From Durusdinium trenchii (lineage: Eukaryota; Sar; Dinophyceae; Suessiales; Symbiodiniaceae): a stretch of 64,000 bases of DNA. Location: NCBI GenBank assembly GCA_963970005.1, contig CAXAMN010013947.1:6047-70046 (forward strand). The letters run 5' to 3'. A program made the translations under genes and the position numbers. Every line of letters starts with the position of its first letter. Within the stretch, counting starts at the first letter, position 1. This document shows, piece by piece, positions 1 to 10,609 of this stretch. A model generated the notes under the pieces. That model worked only from the letters and a program-made list of their open reading frames with translations, was not told the origin of the DNA and ran no database searches.

Positions 1-90
1 GGAGGTGGTGGTTTTCCTGGAGGGCATCCCGGAGGTGGTGGTTTTCCTGGAGGACATCCTGGAGGCGGTGGCTTTCCAGGGGGTTTCCCT
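1..90 (+). repeat. 30-bp tandem repeat x3 coding a Gly-rich decapeptide
   Basis: Three consecutive 30-bp units (1-30, 31-60, 61-90) differ at a few positions and stay in the frame of the copia polyprotein that follows. Each encodes GGGGFPGGHP; the last unit ends in FP instead of HP. Because 30 is a multiple of 3, copy-number changes would only lengthen or shorten a flexible Gly/Pro head. The array runs off the left edge, so the true copy number is unknown. Confidence 0.9.
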
Positions 91-2028
91 GTTGGCCCAC
101 CAGGACACGGAGTAGCAGGTGGAGGCTTTGGACCGGTGCCGGCATGGTTGGGAGGACTGATGGCGCAGCAAGAATCCATACGTGCAGTTGACCTTCCTGC
201 TTTGCCAGAGTTGTCGGAATCCGAAGTCGGGCCATTGGTGGCAGGGGATTGGATCACGACCATTGCCCCATTTCTTCGTGATATGAGCTCCAGCTCGTCT
301 TTGTGGTGGGATGAGGTGCTTCGGGTGGCAGGGGCGCTGTACCGGGTCTGGCTGGAGTCAGAGCCGATGGAGAGGTTGCGCTTGGTTCCTGTTTCTCCTC
401 CAGCATTTCAAGTACCACCTTGGTTGAGGATCGAGCAAAGAGGTTCAGTGGCATTGTTGAAAGCGTTGCCAGAGTCCTTGAGGTCGAAATTGGTGGCACA
501 ACGTGAGGTCAGTTCGATCGGCATCATGTTTAAAGTGCTGCGAGTATATCAACCTGGAGGGTTGGGGGAGCGAACCACGTTGTTGAAGCAACTTGTGGAC
601 CAAAAGGTTCCTTCGCCTCTGAGTGAGTGGATGCTGGCACTGCGGTCGTGGAGGAGATGGTTGACTCGTGTGCAAGAGCTCGGGATTCAGCCTCCAGATC
701 CGGTGCTGCTTTTGTCTACGTTGGATCGGTTCGCAGCCACCCTAGCTCGTCATTCTCCACAGGTGGCATTTCGACTTCAGGTGACGAGGGCAGCTTTGAG
801 GGTTGACACGGCTCCTACTGAGAGAAGCATTCACCAGTTTTCGGAATCTTTGTTGGCTGAGGGGGAAGCGGTCTTCCACGGGGGCTCCACGTTGCCGATC
901 AAGGAGACGGTGAAGGTGAAGGCTCTGGACGGTGAACAAGCACCTGCAAAAGAGGAGGCTGTGAGGAAGGACCATAAGGAGAAGCACAAGGAGGGCCATG
1001 ACACCAAAGAAGCCCGTGATGGCAAAGATGCAAAGGGAGGCAAGCATGATTCGAAGGGAGCAAAGAATGATGCCAAGCCGACTTCAGGGGAGAAGCCCGT
1101 GTGCCGGTACTTCTTGTCGGAGACCGGGTGCAAAAAGGGTCACAAGTGCAGCTTTCCTCATGAATGGAAGGGCGTCTCCAAGATGGGAAGGTGTTGGAAT
1201 TGTGGCTCCTCCCAACACATGAGGTCCGAGTGTCCGGTGAAAGAGGCTCCGTTGGTGAAGAAAGGAAACGCTGAAGAGAGGAAGGGCAAGGAGGTTGAGA
1301 ATAAGCCGGTGGAGGTGCAAGGATCTTCTTCGTCTACGGCTGGCATGTTCTTTCCACCAACGGAGGCCGAGCCAGCGCCAGCTGAGGCATTGGTGAAAGA
1401 GGCGGTGCAACTCTTGAAGTCATTGAGACCATCGGTGAAAGCGGTGTCAGTGTGCGCTGTCAACCAAGGTCATGGGCATACAAGAGCACTGTTGGATGGG
1501 GGGGCAACACACATCCTTCGTCCGGCGAAGTCAAAGGCGGAGTTTGAGAAGGCTGTGCCGATCAAGGTGGAGCTGGCAGCGGGTGTTGCGACACTACGAC
1601 AGGTCCAGACGACTGGAACCTTAGTCACAGATTTCGACACACAGTTGATCGTGCCCTTAGGCAAGGTGGTCAAGCTGGGCTATAAGGTGACTTGGGAGAA
1701 TGAGGAGTTTGAGATCCTTGACCCCAAGGGAATGAAGTTGGATGTGATTTTGGAGGCTGGTTGTCCTACAGTCGACCTGCCAACAGCCCGTCGTTTGATT
1801 CAGGAATTGGAGGATCAGGAGATCGAGCTGGACCGACGGGTTCGTGCACTGAGGGCAGGAGATCCGGGTGATCTGTCCCCAAATATTTGGAGGTGGTTGG
1901 TGGATCTTCGAAAGTTGTGGCCAGAGGTCCCTGATGAGCTGCTGGCGAGAGTCGTGCCCTCGGGTCAGTGGACAGGAGAGCAGGTTCCCCTCAACCGGCA
2001 TCAACGGAAGAGGCTGCTGACAGCTGAG

Positions 2029-2640
2029 TCAGTGGTGCTGCACTTGTTCTCGGGGCCAGACCAGTCATGGTGGAAGAAAAGGTTGGAGACGAGCTCACGA
2101 GCCGTGCTGTGCGTGGACAAGATGGTCGATCCAGCTCAAGATCTGTTGTCGGATCAGCTCACCAGCTTCCTGGCGGATATGTGTGAGAGAGGGGCGGTCG
2201 ATGTGGTTCTAGGTGGACCGCCTTGTCGAACAGTCTCAAAGCTCCGTTTTCGTCAACCTGGTCCACCTCCCCTACGAGCAAGATCTGGACCAGAAAGGTT
2301 TGCTTTGGAGAACCTGTCAGATGCCCTTCGAGAACTCGCGTGGAATGATGCGGTCCTTTGGATGAGGCAGTTATGGTTGTACACCCTGGCATCGTCTTCT
2401 AGAACACGGCCGGTGTTGTTCCTGAAGGAGAACCCGAGAGATCCCGAGGAATACAAGGGAGTTGATGACCCTGTGGTATACCCGTCTTTCTTTGCTTGGC
2501 CAGAATGGAAGGTGTTCATTGAGAAGTACATGATCAAGGAGGTCAGACTGGACTTTGGAGCACTGGGCCACTCTCGGCGTAAGCCGACCACGTTGGGGAC
2601 AAACATCAAATACCTTCAGGGACTGGATGGTCTGACTGAT
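2029..2640 (+). other. C5-cytosine methyltransferase-like domain inside the copia polyprotein
   Basis: The segment has the landmarks of a C5-cytosine methyltransferase. LHLFSGPD (2038-2061) sits in the place of the SAM-binding FxGxG motif I. An acidic strand end follows (CVDKMVD, about 2110). GGPPCRTVSKLR (about 2212-2247) resembles catalytic motif IV with its Pro-Cys. KENPR (about 2425-2440) resembles ENV motif VI. Downstream, GHSRRKPTTLGTN (about 2566-2604) resembles the RKPT-type motif of some viral and protist enzymes. The decayed copia relative at 11.5-14.5 kb has the same tail as GHERRKPTRLGTN, so this block is conserved within the family. Capture of cytosine methyltransferases by retrotransposons of Symbiodinium and a charophyte alga has been reported (de Mendoza and colleagues, 2018). 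Catalytic activity of this divergent version is not shown by sequence alone. Confidence 0.72.
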
Positions 2641-4629
2641 CGTCGATGGCATGGTGATCTTCCAGCGGTGGATGGAGGACTAGGGGAGAGGACGGCAGCC
2701 AGTCGATCCTGGGCAGCCTGGCCGGAGGCCTTCAAGACTGAAGTCACCAAGGGCATCCTCATCGAGTTGGAACAGGACAGGGTGGAAGAACGGACAGCCC
2801 TGGACAAGATGATGGCGAAGTTGACGTCAGAGCAATGGAAGCAGCACGTGCTGAATGATCACATGCCTTTCTCCAGGGAATGCCCTACCTGCCTCCAGGG
2901 AAGTGGGAAGAATCGACCCCACAAGAAAGTGCAGCGGCCAGATGCTCTAACATTGAGTGTGGACATTTGTGGACCGTTTCGACCAGGGCATGATCGTTTG
3001 AAGAAGTCCAGGTATTTCATGGTGGGTGTCTTCTCCATTCCAGTCCGCAAGGTCGAGGGGAGAGTGGCTCCGTTACCGTTGAGTTTGGAAGAGACCAAGG
3101 GCGCTCCAGCAGAAGGCGAGGAACTGGCATTAGAGGAGCTAGTGCCGGCGTTGGAGGAGGTGGAACCAGAAGACCCGGACATCAAGGCGGAGGACATCAA
3201 GGAGATGGACGAATGGGAGAAGCTGGAGGTAGATGCGGAGGACATCGAGATCCAGAACTACACCATGGTGGAAACCCTGGAATCCAGGCAGGCAGCCGAG
3301 GTGAAGATGTGCTTGGCAAGGATGATAGCCAGACTCAAATATTTGGGTTTGGATGTGAGAAGGGTGCACAGTGATGCGGCAGGTGAGATGAGAGGAACCA
3401 AGAAATGGTGTCATGATCGTGGCCTTTACCGGACCTTTACCTGTGGTAGCGACTGGAAGGCGAACGGAAGAGCAGAGGCGGAGATCGGAGTGATCCGTCG
3501 ATCCATCAACACCCTCATCCGGTCGTCTGGGGATGGTGAAGAGTACTGGCCGTTGATGGCAAAGCATGTTGGTGAGCGCCGTGGACGACAACAACTGGCT
3601 TCGTTGGGTTATGGCACGCCGCAACTCCTTCCATGGGGACAGCGAGTCATGATCACCACCAAAGGTTGGGATGATTTTCAAGGACATTGGAGAGCCAGAA
3701 AGAAGCCAGGAGTGGTGCGGGGACCAGACCCTGACATGAGTCTCACGAGTGGTGGTCACCTGGTGGAGGTTGAAGGTGGGAAGTACATCCGGACCGATGA
3801 CATGGTCAAAGTGGGTGGCTTCGAGATGAAGGATGTGGTTGAGTTGGCGATTCGGGATCAGCCTGCTGATCTTCTGGACGGGACCGTGCAGCCAAGAAGA
3901 CGACTCACGGAGAAGACATCCCTGGCCAGAATCGGAGGAAATGAGGTTCAGTGTCGCTTGATGAGGGGCCAGGCTTGGGCCAATGAAGAGTTCAAGAAGC
4001 TGGAATCCCAAGTGGCAGAGGAGCGAGACATTTCCGTGGTGGCTGACATGGACTCCGAGAACGCCCTAATGGAGAACTTCTTGACGGAGTCTGAAGCGGT
4101 GGTGAAGCGCTTGGAGGCAGAAGCCGTGACCTCGGCGTTGGATGAAGAAGAGACTTTCCTGCAGACGAGGACGGTTGGGCTCAATGAAGTGCGCAAGACA
4201 CTACCTCTTTGGATACCTCCGTTGAAGGAGGAAATTGACAACTTCGACTCCAACCAGGCGATCCAGAGAGTTTCGGAGGAGGAAGCCCTTGCCTTGGTGC
4301 GTGAGGCGGAAGAAAAAGGTCAACGTGCAGAGATCATCCCAGGAATGGGTGTGTTCACAAGGAAGGCAGGGGATGGCAGAAGAAGAGCCCGAATCGTGTG
4401 CTGTGGCAACTATATGGAGTCGAGGTCTGGGGAGGAGGTATATGCCACCGGAGCCGATTCCACACAACTACGCACTATGCTTCGGGTTGCTTCGCTTCAG
4501 AACTGGCATTGTTTGTCGCTGGACGTGAAATCGGCTTTTCTCCTAGCACCAAAGGCACAGGGAGAGTTGGTCATCGTCAAACCGCCAAGAATTCTTGTGG
4601 ATGCTGCCCTGGCGAAATCAGATGAACAT

Positions 4630-4632
4630 TGA
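4630..4632 (+). other. In-frame TGA separating the two halves of the copia RT
   Basis: The frame before and after this codon is the same, so the break is a nonsense codon and not a frameshift. It falls in RT, just upstream of the copia signature region (the next residues read VITSAMYGLVTSP) and before YVDD. A single TGG to TGA change would explain it, but the original codon is an inference. Confidence 0.85.
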
Positions 4633-6033
4633 GTCATCACATCTGCGATGTATGGCCTTGTCACCTCTCCAAAGGACTGGAGCGTCTACAGGGATGCAGA
4701 GCTTCAGAAGATGGAGGGCGAGATGTGTGGGCAGATGAAGGAAGGAACACCAGAGAAGAAGAAGTTTGGCTTCCGTCCGTTGAAGGATGCGAATCTGTGG
4801 GCAGTGCAAGAGTTTTCTTGGACCTCTTCGCCCTCTACCAGAGAGTGGGGAGCGGTGCTGGGCTACATGATCGTGTACGTTGATGACGTGCTCATGGTGG
4901 GACCAAAGGAGGTCACAGACTCTGCCTCGAGCACGATTCAAAGAGTGTGGAGGACATCAAACCCTGAGTATGCAGTTCCAGGGGGTGTTCCAATGAGGTT
5001 CCTTGGCATTGAAATCCAGCGCATGGTCGAGGGGGCGTACTATCTACACCAAGGAAGCTATGTGCGTGAAGTCCTGGAGAGACACACCGGTGGAGGAAGT
5101 ACGCCATACATCAAGGTCCCTGAGGACAGAGATGAGGAGTCACCTTCTCTGGCAAAGGTCCGTCGTGCGCAGAAGATCACTGGCGAACTGTTGTGGCTGT
5201 CTGGCAAAACCAGGCCGGATATAGCTTGGGCAGTTATGAAGATGTCACAATGGGCAGTGAAGAGACCTACATGGACACTGGAATTGGGTGAGGCGGTGCT
5301 TGCCTATGTGAGGGCCACAATGGATCATGGTCTTCACTATCCAGTCCAAGTGCCGATTGACTCTGACCCCGACTTGGCTAGACTTCGACCAAGGGTAAGT
5401 GGCACTTTGGAGATCTTGGTTGACGCCTCTTTCAGTCCGGGTGACAGCCACAGCATTTCGGGTACAGTGATTTTGCTTGCCGGATGTCCAATCCAATGGG
5501 AGAGCCGAAAACAAAGTCTGATGGCACTTTCTACGGCTGAAGCTGAGTTGACAGCATTGGTGGAAGGTCTTCAGTCTGGACGGTCGGTGAGAGCCTTGGT
5601 AGATCTCTTTTTGGACAACGTGCAACTGGAGCTGTATAATGACAATCGAGCTGCAGTGGTGTTAGCGACTGGCGCAGGAGGGGGGTGGAGAACTAGACAC
5701 CTTCGCATTAGAGCGAGTTGCCTGGCAGAAGCGGTGTCGAAGGCGGAGGTCACCCTGTCTCATCGTCCAGGAACGTCATTGTGGGCAGATGCGCTGACCA
5801 AGTCGCTTCCAGCGCAGTCACTGGAAAAGTTCTGCAGAGGAGTTTTTCTATACCATGGACATGGAGCCGGAGATGGGGAGAGAGCTGTCCTGACCGGTGG
5901 GGGTGAAGTCAAGTTGTCCAGGTGTATGGCTGTGTTGCTAGCGGGTGCGTCTATGCTGCCTAAGGCCGAGGCCAGCGAGGTTTGCGAGAAGGAGGGTGAA
6001 ACACCAGAGCCATCACTCAACGCTTTCGGAGAT

Positions 6034-6100
6034 GTGGGGTGGTTCTTGTTTTTGGCTGGTCTTGTATGCCTTCTACATCTGCTGAAGGATGTGGGCATTG
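6034..6100 (+). other. Putative membrane segment between RNase H and dUTPase
   Basis: The stretch WFLFLAGLVCLLHLLKDVGI is long and apolar enough to cross a membrane, with charged residues after it. About 35 residues upstream lies a shorter hydrophobic run (MAVLLAGASML). Standard copia polyproteins end at RNase H, so this is extra. It might be a membrane anchor, a relic of an extra reading frame, or simply a hydrophobic linker. Confidence 0.45.
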
Positions 6101-6129
6101 GGGTGATCAAAAGAATGATGTCCAGCAGA

Positions 6130-6546
6130 GAAGAAGTCAGGGTGAAGTTGTTGAGTGAAGATGCCATTATCCCCAGTAAGGGTTCGGAACATGCAGCAGG
6201 CTGGGATCTTTCAACCTCAGTGGCTTTCCAAGTACCTCCTGGAGAACGACGGCTGGTGTCCACAGGTGTGGCTGTGGAAATCCCGAGAGGCTGTTATGGC
6301 CGCATTGCTTCCCGGAGTTCCTTGGCTTCCAGGGGGTTCGAGGTGGCAGGTGGAGTTGTGGATGCAGATTACAGAGGTGAGTTGAAGGTCATCATGGTCA
6401 ACCACGGCTCTGCAGAGGGGTCCTTTGAGGTGGGGGACAGGGTGGCTCAGTTGATCATTGAGAGGATTTCTGAGGCGCCTATGGTGGTTACTGCAGCTCT
6501 CTCCAGCACGGGGCGGGGAACCGGTGGCTTTGGTAGCTCTGATGCA
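6130..6546 (+). other. dUTPase domain in the copia polyprotein
   Basis: All five motifs of the homotrimeric dUTPase family are present in order: HAAGWDLS (motif 1), RIASRSSLASRG (motif 2, Ser-rich phosphate loop), GVVDADYRGELKV (motif 3 with the catalytic Asp), GDRVAQLIIER (motif 4) and RGTGGFGSS (motif 5, the glycine-rich C-terminal arm). The enzyme hydrolyses dUTP to dUMP and pyrophosphate. In retroelements that carry it, it is thought to limit uracil in the cDNA. Its position after RNase H differs from that in beta-retroviruses (near the protease). No key residue is missing. Confidence 0.93.
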
Positions 6547-7170
6547 GCGATCCGCTCTGTCAGGGCTCAGGGAGAGTCACCTCATCCAGGAGAAGGTCTA
6601 CTACCAGAAGGGGGGCTTCATGATCGGGGTCAACCTCGGCACGAAGGTCCGATGAGAGAAGGCAGGGGGTTTGTCCATGCCCCGGAAGGTCGAAGAGTGA
6701 ACACATCGGTGGACCTCCCAGACACATTGTTCTTCGAAACGTTTACGTCCAGAGGAGGAGAGACAATGCAGGATTTTCTTGAGAGGTTATCAAGAAATGA
6801 GCTTCAGTTTGCATCCTGGTTGTTCGCCGAGACAGTGCTCCACATTGTCGCCAACATGCCGGTGAATGACAGACCTCAAGAGGTGATGGTGCATTTTCCT
6901 CGAGCGTTGGTGATCCTCAAGATCCATGGTCACTGCGCGTGGAGGAAGAAATTGTACGATAGTGATATGTCGGTGCCTCCTGCAGCTTCGGGCTTGAGCT
7001 CTGGTGTGATCACGATTGCCTGGCTTGAAGACGGGAGGAAGATGATCCGTTCTGACCTAAGGAAGGGCAGCCATTGCATGCACTACCTCCAGCAACGGTG
7101 GTGTGGCTATAGCATTTTGCTGAGGGTCACCGAGATTGGAGGAGGGTCGGCTGGCACAGGCTCCTACTAA

Positions 7171-8420
7171 GGTCAGTGCAAAGTTCTTAGAGTCTCATGG
7201 CACATCTTCAGGAAGCGTGTCGGGCTCATGGGAAGGCACGAAGCGTTTTGATGATGCTGGATTCAGAGGGTGAATGTGGCGTGGTGTGCAGAGTGCTTTT
7301 GTTTCCTTTAGAGGCCTGGTTCGCTAGTTCCTGAATGGAAAGAGTGAGAGAAGAAAGGGCTTGGGCTGAGACATAGAATGTCTTTTTGAATGTGAAATTT
7401 TTCGTGGTTGAAGTGCGACAAACTGCACGGAGTAAACCTTCAGGGGATTCCCATGATTCCTGAGCAAGTCAGGAAGGGGAGAGCAGAATCCCCGTTTCAT
7501 GTGCTTGAGGCGTTTCGAGCTTTTCGTTTGTGCAGTGGTGAACGTTTGGACAATGGACAGCCCTTTTCTGTTCGAGAAAATAAGTGCGAGTTGGACCGCG
7601 CTTGAAGTGCTTATGACAGGGGCTGAGGGGACAATGATCCCTGCTGACCCCCTTTGTTGAAAAGTGTGTTCTTCGGTTCAGGGCCTGTATAATAAGCAAC
7701 TTCGGCTTTAGAAAGCTCCTTCCGGGGATGCTTTCTTGGCATCCATTTCCGCAAGGAGAGGCCATTCTCTCAATCTGGTGTTAAAGTGATATCAGTGATA
7801 TCAGGGTTTGGATGGCTACAGGTGCAGGTGACACAGCTTACAAAGGCTAATTGGATGCTAAGGATGCTCCTGTTTCGTTGTTGTACTCACGGACTTTGGC
7901 AGAATTGATTCCCTCGGGAAACCACTCTTCCAGGCAAATAGGATACAATGCTCCGTAATCGTCCATCGACTGCTCGCTCCATTTTCGAAAGGCCTTTGCC
8001 TTGGAAAAACTTCAAGTTCTCACAATGCGTGGGGATTTTCAGGTAGATGAGCAACAAAGACCACGCGCACAAAGGTGAAAAAACAAGGTTTCTTGGCACT
8101 TACCTCACATTTCACCTCTCCTCTACAACTGTCACTTAGGTTTGCACAACCCTTGCTACTTATCAGCATCCCACATTCCTGAGGAGCCAACACGGGCTGG
8201 ATTGTATAGATATGCTTTAAGGCTTAGGGAAAATTCTTTTGACGGTGCACAGGTGCACAGGCCGAATGACTTCTCCACTTTCAATTGGTAGAAATGACAC
8301 TCATATCACTCATATCCTCATATCCCTGCGTTCTGAAAGAAACTTGTAAGATCAAGCTGTTGGATCATCAAACGACTGTGCAAGCTGGATAGCCTCCAAT
8401 CTTCCTTGCGCCGTGCGACC
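7171..8420. other. Flank after the copia element; no gene recognised
   Basis: The first part probably holds the copia 3' untranslated region and 3' LTR. A TATA-like stretch (TGTATAATAAGC, about 7685) and a doubled 9-mer GTGATATCA (about 7784-7803) are visible. I see no coding region and no clear end to the LTR. The rest looks like intron or intergenic DNA downstream of the minus-strand exons at 8.4-9.3 kb. Confidence 0.4.
7343..7358 (+). promoter_or_regulatory. Candidate polypurine tract of the copia element
   Basis: A run of about 16 purines (AGTGAGAGAAGAAAGGG region) lies about 180 bp after the polyprotein stop, where a plus-strand primer would sit. It is followed within a few bases by TGGGCTGAGA, a possible TG start of the 3' LTR at about 7362. 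Without the 5' LTR this cannot be tested here. Confidence 0.35.
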
Positions 8421-8424
8421 AATC

Positions 8425-8625
8425 ACTCACTTCTTCGACGCCAAGCCACGGTGTTTGTAAAGTCAATGTACTTCTCAATACGGTGTTGTGAGCGACTGTC
8501 CGAGTAGTTGATGAAGGCAAAAATGTGTTCTGCCACGGCCTTCTCAACCATGGGTGTCTCACCATCAAATTCTGCACCAATTGGTCTGGTGGCTTTTCCC
8601 ACCGCCTGCCTTGGTCGTCTGAGTC
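8425..8625 (-). CDS. Candidate exon of an unidentified multi-exon membrane protein
   Basis: On the minus strand a frame reads naturally as protein (for example TPMVEKAVAEHIFAFINY) and runs into GTGAGT, a canonical 5' splice site, at about 8425-8420. An AG precedes the coding-like part near 8582. Family unknown. It is grouped with the next two minus-strand segments by strand and spacing. A competing frame on the same strand is also open, so the frame call is tentative. Confidence 0.35.
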
Positions 8626-8726
8626 TCACCGGGTCTTACTAGGTCGGTCTGCTTGGCAAACCAAAAGCAATTGTCTGTTCTTGAGCTAGAGTATGCTTGC
8701 ATGACAAGTGGAGTAATGAAAACACT

Positions 8727-8923
8727 TCAACTCAGATGCTGAACATCAGAGTTGAATGCCACGATGAAGGTCCGGTTCCCACCGCACATCTCCCACTTCA
8801 CATCCAACATGGTTTGAGTAAGAGGTTGCAGAAAGAGGAGAAATGGCAGAGCGAGAGCTGCTGAGAGAAGCAGAAGAAAGATAATATTCCTCAGCAGCTG
8901 GTTGGAAGTCACTCTCTGCATTC
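8727..8923 (-). CDS. Candidate exon with a transmembrane helix
   Basis: After a pyrimidine-poor stretch ending in TGCAG (about 8924) the frame encodes a strongly hydrophobic helix (IIFLLLLSAALALPFLLF). A short, probably extracellular piece follows, with Cys and an N-glycosylation-like NRT. The alternating polar and apolar pattern suggests a real membrane-protein exon. No family identified. Confidence 0.4.
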
Positions 8924-9004
8924 ACACGAATAGAGGTACACATACAGCATGAAAAGCTCATACATGTCAGGGACAGAATACTTTCTACGGGAGATGGTTC
9001 TAGA

Positions 9005-9256
9005 TGACCTGCCTCGAACGTAAGCTTTACAAACACCATTGGCAATCCAACCAAGCTTCTCCAGCTTGTATTTGTTGCCGTTCTGCTTAATCTTGACAGG
9101 TGGAAGATTTTGGATCCGATACTGCACCTTTGTTGGTGTCAAAGCGGAAAACAGGAACTCGTCCACGTGAATGATGGCCTCCAGTGCAACAGTGGGTTGC
9201 AACACAGCAATCTGTGACCGCCTGGCTTGGTCTTCTTTTGGTAGAAACATGTCTGG
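9005..9256 (-). CDS. Candidate exon of the same unidentified gene
   Basis: A good 3' splice site (TGTGTTTCCAG on the minus strand, ending at 9257) opens a frame of about 80 residues that looks like folded protein (for example LEAIIHVDEFLFSALTPTKV). The exon end near 9010-9005 is uncertain; a GCAG/GTCATC junction is possible. No family recognised. Confidence 0.4.
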
Positions 9257-9269
9257 AAACACAGAAGCC

Positions 9270-10600
9270 ACATGTCACGTGACATGTAAACCGCATCTCA
9301 CCTCGAGGGCCACAGCGTTCAACATGAGCTCAGAGATGGACGTGGTTCGCGACAGCCAAACACTACCGACATATAGAAGCCTGGTTCAAATGGGCAGCTG
9401 TGGGAGTACCCCATGGAACTCCTGATACCCCTCCAAGACAACAAAAGCCCTGAGAGTTTGCTAGCATTCCCCATGTCCCCATGTCTTAAATACTCAAGCA
9501 GAGACGGTGTTGTGAAATGATGTTGACACACCTACAAGCCATATTCAACGGTCTGATATAAATAAAGCAAACACCGCCCCAATCGTTGTCCAGGAAGCAT
9601 GGTGGCCACAACCAAGCGAATCAAGCAGACCTCATTCTCATGGCTTGCCAAACGCACAATGCTCCACCACACAGTGTATTCGCTTCCAAAACAGAATAAC
9701 TCCATATTATAACAATGTACCTTCCCAAAATGCAAAAGAAAAACTCATTGCGTGAAAATCATGTTCCAACACCACCTCTGGCGATTCCCTTGTCTTGCAG
9801 ATGGTCACTATGGGTGTGAAACCGAAATTTGCGCCAAGTTTCTACTGAAAGAAGGAAGACTCGGCCTCGTGACATCGTTTGCAAGGCACCATCTCCAAAC
9901 GTGGTACTGCGCAGACGCGGAGGAAGAGGCGGACAGGCCACACCGGACGACGGGAGCGTCTCTAGGAATGAGTTGACTGACTTTCGCACCGAGTGTCGAC
10001 GAGAGCAAGGAAAAGAAAAGGGAAGTAGACAAGGACAACAAGGACAAGGTGGGAAAGCCAAGCAGAATGGCAGCTGCAGGCAGAGGAAAACAAAGCGTCT
10101 GCAGAGTCAAAAGAAGAAGACAAGTGGAGCAAGCAAAGACAGAGCCAAGGACAGGCAGAAAGAAGAAGAATTACACACGAAATAAACTTAGGAGCATGAA
10201 AATCGAAGGACGAAAACTGGGAAGGAGACTGACAACCACATGGCAGTGGCCAACAAGCAAAGAAGCAGTTACCCGTCAACAATAAGAGAAAATGACAAAT
10301 TTGGCATGAACAGAGAGAGAGAGCAGAAAAATATGGAGAGAGGACAAAAACAGTGTCGATAGAAAATCATAAAGTCCACCGAATTTCTAGACAAAAGCAT
10401 AGTATGCATGAGGCATCAACGACAATCTACGACATTGTTTCGCACTCGTCCAAGGCTTATCAGTCATCGGAAAAGGGGGGCAGGGCCAGGGACAGGTTCA
10501 GCCCGCTTTGCATCGCATCGCTTTTCTGCAGCTACAAGTACCATGTTTTCGCATCCCCCTTACAATTTAGGTAGATACCCGGGCATCACCATTCAATAGA
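9270..10600. other. No gene recognised; purine-rich tract
   Basis: Between about 9960 and 10350 the plus strand is dominated by AAG/GAC/CAA triplets, giving Lys/Gln/Arg-rich low-complexity open frames on the plus strand that I do not treat as genes. The rest shows no coding signature or repeat that I can support. Confidence 0.4.
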
Positions 10601-10609
10601 TAGACATAA

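Larger units (their letters stand above)
1..4632 (+). pseudogene. Copia Gag-protease-MTase-like-integrase-RT (N-terminal part), cut by an in-frame TGA
   Basis: This is the 5' part of the polyprotein, open from the left edge with no start visible; the first ATG in frame is at 160. After the Gly-rich head and a helical gag region comes a Lys/Glu-rich stretch. A CCCH finger follows (Cys at 1102, 1129, 1147, His at 1159; spacing 8-5-3), then a CCHC knuckle (CWNCGSSQHMRSEC, from 1192) and an aspartic-protease-like motif LLDGGATH near 1490. The methyltransferase-like domain spans about 2030-2640. Integrase has an HHCC zinc site (His 2845 and 2860, Cys 2881 and 2890) and catalytic Asp 2962, Asp 3373 and Glu 3481, the last pair spaced D-x35-E. 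RT begins near 4240 and includes motif A (LDVKSAFLLAP, Asp at 4522). The frame then ends at TGA 4630-4632, before RT motif C, so this product alone could not be an active RT. Confidence 0.88.
1..7170 (+). mobile_element. Ty1/copia-type retrotransposon with methyltransferase-like and dUTPase domains (5' end outside window)
   Basis: One reading frame (positions 1, 4, 7...) is open from the window edge to 7167 except for a single TGA at 4630-4632. The order gag, protease, integrase, RT, RNase H is that of Ty1/copia. Two domains are additional: a C5-methyltransferase-like domain between protease and integrase, and a dUTPase after RNase H. The 5' LTR is outside the window. The 3' LTR cannot be delimited because there is no second copy to compare. 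Apart from the stop and an upstream end I cannot see, the enzyme motifs look intact, so the copy is probably young or recently inactivated. Confidence 0.9.
4633..7170 (+). pseudogene. Copia RT (C-terminal part), RNase H, membrane-like segment, dUTPase and unknown tail
   Basis: Same frame as the upstream half; the first in-frame ATG after the stop is at 4648 but is unlikely to be a natural start. RT resumes with the catalytic YVDD at 4876-4887. RNase H covers about 5400-5840, with acidic residues in LVDASF (Asp 5422), STAEAEL (about 5530-5550), NDNRA (about 5640) and WADALTK (about 5782-5802). A hydrophobic stretch of about 20 residues (about 6034-6100) could be a membrane segment. A complete trimeric-type dUTPase follows (about 6130-6546). 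The last 200 or so residues (about 6550-7167) match nothing I recognise. All catalytic motifs in this half look intact. The stop codon is TAA at 7168-7170. Confidence 0.88.

Noticed and set aside
9829..10185. 118-codon Lys/Gln/Arg-rich plus-strand frame
   Set aside because: Low-complexity purine-rich DNA with no domain or splice support.
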